From Kazachstania africana CBS 2517 (taxonomy: Eukaryota > Ascomycota > Saccharomycetes > Saccharomycetales > Saccharomycetaceae): a DNA stretch of 64,000 nt. Below, in pieces: positions 60,552-64,000 of this stretch; the stretch's first letter is position 1, and every line of letters begins with the position of its first letter. The notes beneath the pieces were generated by a model. That model was not told the origin of the DNA, made no database searches, and was given only the letters and a program-made list of their open reading frames with translations. The position numbers and the translations under genes were made by a program. The stretch covers positions 434,001 to 498,000 of the forward strand of contig NC_018944.1 of assembly GCF_000304475.1 (NCBI RefSeq). Direction: 5' to 3'.

Positions 60552-63515
60552 TCATTCGATGCCAAATACTGGTTTTAATTTCTTGATCAATAGCCAGTCT
60601 GATCTAGAGACTTGATCTCTGAATGCTTGATCCTTTAAGGTGTCAATAGACTTTCTGGAAATCATAGAGTATAATGTATCAGATTCATCAACATGACGAC
60701 CCCAGATTGGTTGCTGATGAGATGGATCCTCTAGACGTACAGCTACACCTGCGGCAGTTTGGCCTTTCTTAACTTCATGAACAGGTTGATGGTTAATTTC
60801 CAATGAATTTACTTTACCCAATAGTAAAATATGCCTTTCTTTAGTAGTTGGATCGGTTCTTACGGCGCAAATTGGTGTGCCAATACGTAACGTACCCTCG
60901 AGAACATCAACACCAATAATCATTGGACCACGCTTGTTGATGATTTGTAGAGTTTGTACAACACATGGGAAAATAGCAAAGTCTAAGAAATCCTTACGAC
61001 GTTGTTCCAATAATTGTTGTTGGTAAGCAGTAAATGAATCGAACAAATGATAAATAATATCAGCGTTGAAGATCTTGATACCTTCCTGTTCTGCATATTG
61101 TTCCGCTTCTTTATCTACCTTGACATCGAAACACAACATGACTGCAAATTCAGGTGCCCTCTCCAACATAGTTGATGCTTTCATAACATCACGCTTGTAA
61201 ACTGGACCTAAACCAATAGACATGACTGGAATTTTCATATCCTTTAAGAAATCTAACAAAGCTTCTAGAGAACCTAAGGTAGAAGCTTGGACAACGACAC
61301 CCTTACCAGAAGTATCAACGGAATCTAATAAACCAGTGATATCATCCATAACGTCATCCATCATTTCTTCTTCATCATCATCAGGACCAACGACCAGTAA
61401 TCTAGAACCGGAAACAGCCTTCTCTAAATCATTAGCAGCGATTTTAACACCTAAAGCAGCCTTGACTTCTTTGTGATGAATATATTCTGACTTCAAACGT
61501 AATTCACGTAACGGTTGTGGGGTCAATAAAGCTCTGATGTTAGTTACGATAGGACCATTCATACCACACAGCACAATTCTGTCACCTTCTCTCAAGTAAC
61601 CATTAGACAAGATGACATCAATGGTGGTACCGAAACCTTCAACAACCTTAACTTCCAAAACGGTGGCTTCAATATGAGATAAGTACATCAATTGTTTTGA
61701 CATTCTCTTTTGTGTTAATTCTAATAATAACCATAACAAATCTGGTACACCTTCACCGGTAACAGCAGATGTTGGAACAATGGAAACGTATTTAGACATA
61801 TTCTTGTTGTTGAAATATAATTCAGAGTTCAAACCTTGTTCAGATAAAGCCAATTGGATGTTGCTTAATCTTGTTTGGAATTCATCTTGGACAGCTCTTG
61901 CTTGTTGGGCATAAGAGTCCCTGAAATTGTTATTTGGGATTTCCTTCCAATCGTATAATCTATCAATCTTATTCAATGCAACAATGAATGGAGCTTTTCT
62001 GTCTCTTAATAATTTGATAGATTCAATAGTTTGTTGTTCCAGACCGTGCATAATATCAATAACCAAAATGGCGATGTTACATAGAGAAGAACCCCTTGAA
62101 CGTAAATTAGAGAAAGATTCGTGACCTGGGGTATCGATAACCAATAAACCTGGAACGTCTAAAGTTTGTTTTTCGTACTTTGTCATAGTTTCAGTCTTTT
62201 GTTTAATAGCATCAATTGGGAAATAAGTGGCACCAATTTGTTGGGTAATACCACCTGCTTCACCACCTTGAACATTGGTTTGTCTGATTTTATCTAATAA
62301 TTTAGTTTTACCGGTATCAACATGACCCAAGATACAACAGATTGGAGAACGTAGGTCCTTCTTGTTGGAAACAGCAGGAGATGCTGTTGGAGCTGGTGCA
62401 GCTTGTCTAACAATTTCTTCGATTTTGTCTTCTGCTTTTTCAGCTTCAGAAATTTGCACAGGTGTTGGTTCAGTAGAAGTGTTAGTAGTTTCCCCTTCCT
62501 CGGCAGTTTCCTCTTGTACTGGGGCAACTTCTGTTTCATCCTCCTCGCCAAGATCTAAGTTTTCCCAGTCATCGATTAATATTTCATCGGCAAGATCATC
62601 TGAAATCTTTTCAGTGGTGAAATCTTTCTTAACAGTAGTGGTTTCGGTTTGTGACTTGCCTTGGTCTTGGGTGGTTCTCTTCTTCTTCTTGGAATAAACG
62701 ATTTTCTTTGGTTTTTGAACAGCGGCTTCGTCATTATCATTTTCTAACTTAGCTAAACCAGCAACTTTGACGTTACCAGCGGCTAATAATGCAGCACGCC
62801 TTCTTTCAAGAAGCTTCTTTTCTTCCTTTTGCTTTTTGGTTAATAATTTACCTTCAGCCTTCAATTTTTCACGTTTAGCCTTTTCCTTTTCTTTCTTTGC
62901 TTGCCTGCTTTTCTCTTTTTCTTCTTCTTCCTTAGCTAATCTTTCTTCTTCTTCTTTTTCTAATCTTTCTTCTTCTTCTCTGGCTAATCTTTCTTCCTCT
63001 TCTAATTGTTTCTTCAATTCTAATTGACGTTTCAAAGCGGCTAAACCAGCTGGAATTTTCTTAGCAGGCTTCTTAGTAGAAGTGGTGGTCTTTTTATCAT
63101 CATTCTTTTCTTTCTTTGCCGCAGCAGCAGCTTCAATATTTTGTTTATTCAATTCCTTGTTTTGTTCCTTTTGGGCTTGTTGCTGAGCTCTCTTTCTGGC
63201 AGCTTGTTCTTTCTTCTTTTGCTTTTCCTTTTCCTTCTTCTCTTTTTCCTTTTCCTTCTTAGACTTCAAAATTGATGGTTTAGATTCTTCAGCTTTCTTT
63301 TCTTGCTTCTTTTTAGAACTCTTTAAAGCAGACATGAAATCATCAGCTGCGACGGCATCTTCTTCTTGACCTTCATCTGGTTGTGGAGTATTTTCAGTAG
63401 TGGTTACATCGACTGAAGATTCGGCAGGAGTACCGATTTCTTCAGATTGAGGTAAATCTTCTTCAAAATCTTCGTCCCAGTAGTTTTGCTGGTTCTTCTT
63501 ACTCTTCTTTGCCAT
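60552..63515 (-). CDS. FUN12: Translation initiation factor eIF5B
   Basis: A 987-residue GTPase that promotes 60S joining and positions initiator tRNA late in initiation. The first ~390 residues are a highly charged, Lys/Glu-rich, low-complexity region with many EEEER and KKEKEK runs. The G domain starts with [15 protein letters not shown] (about 397), with [17 protein letters not shown] as switch I, DTPGHESF as G3 and NKIDRL as G4. Domains II-IV follow and end in the IF2-type C-terminal fold ([15 protein letters not shown]). The length is close to the 1002 residues of S. cerevisiae. There it is on chromosome I beside FUN19, not beside RPA43. Confidence 0.97.
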   Translation of the reverse strand: MAKKSKKNQQNYWDEDFEEDLPQSEEIGTPAESSVDVTTTENTPQPDEGQEEDAVAADDFMSALKSSKKKQEKKAEESKPSILKSKKEKEKEKKEKEKQKKKEQAARKRAQQQAQKEQNKELNKQNIEAAAAAKKEKNDDKKTTTSTKKPAKKIPAGLAALKRQLELKKQLEEEERLAREEEERLEKEEEERLAKEEEEKEKSRQAKKEKEKAKREKLKAEGKLLTKKQKEEKKLLERRRAALLAAGNVKVAGLAKLENDNDEAAVQKPKKIVYSKKKKRTTQDQGKSQTETTTVKKDFTTEKISDDLADEILIDDWENLDLGEEDETEVAPVQEETAEEGETTNTSTEPTPVQISEAEKAEDKIEEIVRQAAPAPTASPAVSNKKDLRSPICCILGHVDTGKTKLLDKIRQTNVQGGEAGGITQQIGATYFPIDAIKQKTETMTKYEKQTLDVPGLLVIDTPGHESFSNLRSRGSSLCNIAILVIDIMHGLEQQTIESIKLLRDRKAPFIVALNKIDRLYDWKEIPNNNFRDSYAQQARAVQDEFQTRLSNIQLALSEQGLNSELYFNNKNMSKYVSIVPTSAVTGEGVPDLLWLLLELTQKRMSKQLMYLSHIEATVLEVKVVEGFGTTIDVILSNGYLREGDRIVLCGMNGPIVTNIRALLTPQPLRELRLKSEYIHHKEVKAALGVKIAANDLEKAVSGSRLLVVGPDDDEEEMMDDVMDDITGLLDSVDTSGKGVVVQASTLGSLEALLDFLKDMKIPVMSIGLGPVYKRDVMKASTMLERAPEFAVMLCFDVKVDKEAEQYAEQEGIKIFNADIIYHLFDSFTAYQQQLLEQRRKDFLDFAIFPCVVQTLQIINKRGPMIIGVDVLEGTLRIGTPICAVRTDPTTKERHILLLGKVNSLEINHQPVHEVKKGQTAAGVAVRLEDPSHQQPIWGRHVDESDTLYSMISRKSIDTLKDQAFRDQVSRSDWLLIKKLKPVFGIE

Positions 63516-64000
63516 GATTTAATCGAATGATTTTGTTTATGGTCTTTCACTATTTTAATTACTAAAGTTTTACTTTCTTTTCTATAATTTTCACTCACAT
63601 CATCATTGAACTAAAATTCACTAAAAAATTGAAAAATTTTCTGCATACATTTGACAAATGGCCGAAATTTCAAATTTTGGTGCGAAAGCTGAAAAAATTG
63701 ATTTGAAATGATCACGTGGTTTGAGTCAGTTTGGCAATGAAAATTTATCTTTGGAACGCCCTGGCAGTGATTGCTAGACACTGGTTTTGATAGTGATTTA
63801 GAGTGAGCAATTGTGGCATTAGTAGGTCTCTGCTATGTCTTGCTGCGGTAATAAAAACGATCAGAGAGACTAGCCGCGGAGAAGGAATGGAATTTAGCAG
63901 TAAAATGGGGAAAGAAATAGTCAAATTGTAAAGTGGCTCCTCCAGCTTAAATAGACCGCAGAGTGTCGGATTTGGTAGACTAAAAGCACCAATTGCTACG
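63516..64000. other. FUN12 upstream region to the window edge
   Basis: 485 bp with no complete gene. The first 100 bp is AT-rich leader. A CACGTG and a TGAGTCA lie side by side at 63711-63728. Nothing recognisable continues to the right edge. Confidence 0.5.
63711..63728. promoter_or_regulatory. Adjacent Cbf1-type and Gcn4-type sites
   Basis: ATCACGTG (63711-63718) matches the Cbf1 consensus and TGAGTCA (63722-63728) is a perfect Gcn4/AP-1 site, three bases apart, about 200 bp before FUN12. They may serve FUN12 or an unseen gene to the right. Confidence 0.45.

Overview
The window comes from the nuclear genome of a budding yeast (family Saccharomycetaceae). It is compact and AT-rich, and it carries 27 intronless protein genes, all recognisable as orthologues of Saccharomyces cerevisiae genes. 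I see no tRNA or rRNA genes, transposons, LTRs, CRISPR arrays or virus-like sequence. Conserved leucines are encoded by CTG as well as TTA/TTG, so the standard code applies. Gene order points to a lineage that shares the whole-genome duplication but is not Saccharomyces itself, such as Kazachstania or Naumovozyma. Each block follows one S. cerevisiae chromosome arm, but some genes come from its duplicated sister arm and others are missing. The species is inferred only to that level.

Block 1 (1-38169) matches the YHR161C-YHR179W stretch of S. cerevisiae chromosome VIII: YAP1801 (partial), MPC2, BRF1, SOL3, DNA2, PRP8, CDC23, THP2, MTG2, NMD3, ATG7, SPC97, enolase, CTR2, FMO1, STB5 and an Old Yellow Enzyme. 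BRF1 (chromosome VII in S. cerevisiae) sits between MPC2 and SOL3. DBP8 and the YHR177W equivalent are absent from their expected places. Block 2 (38274-63515) matches the YOR329C-YOR340C stretch of chromosome XV: SCD5, MIP1, VMA4, MRS2, ALA1, KRE5, TEA1, the YOR338W/FUN19 gene and RPA43. It is followed by FUN12, which lies on chromosome I in S. cerevisiae. The join between the blocks is the 104-bp spacer between the OYE gene and SCD5.

Most genes are housekeeping: Pol III and Pol I transcription (BRF1, RPA43), splicing (PRP8), replication of nuclear and mitochondrial DNA (DNA2, MIP1), ribosome export and mitoribosome assembly (NMD3, MTG2), translation (ALA1, FUN12), mitosis (CDC23, SPC97), mRNA export (THP2), autophagy (ATG7), V-ATPase (VMA4), mitochondrial pyruvate and Mg2+ transport (MPC2, MRS2) and cell wall (KRE5). 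CTR2-FMO1-STB5-OYE is a run of copper/redox genes around the NADPH-stress regulator STB5. Enolase and OYE show the codon bias of very highly expressed genes.

No wholly new system is evident. The best leads are small-scale. ALA1 has a tandem ACG-ACG in frame upstream of its AUG, able to encode a basic mitochondrial presequence. A GC-rich YAP1801/MPC2 intergenic region carries three identical TTTCTCGAG elements and a 12-bp inverted repeat. Out-of-frame upstream ORFs overlap the starts of ATG7 and MRS2. A CGG-N11-CCG palindrome lies before FMO1. An unusually long convergent gap occupies the place where UBC11 should be.
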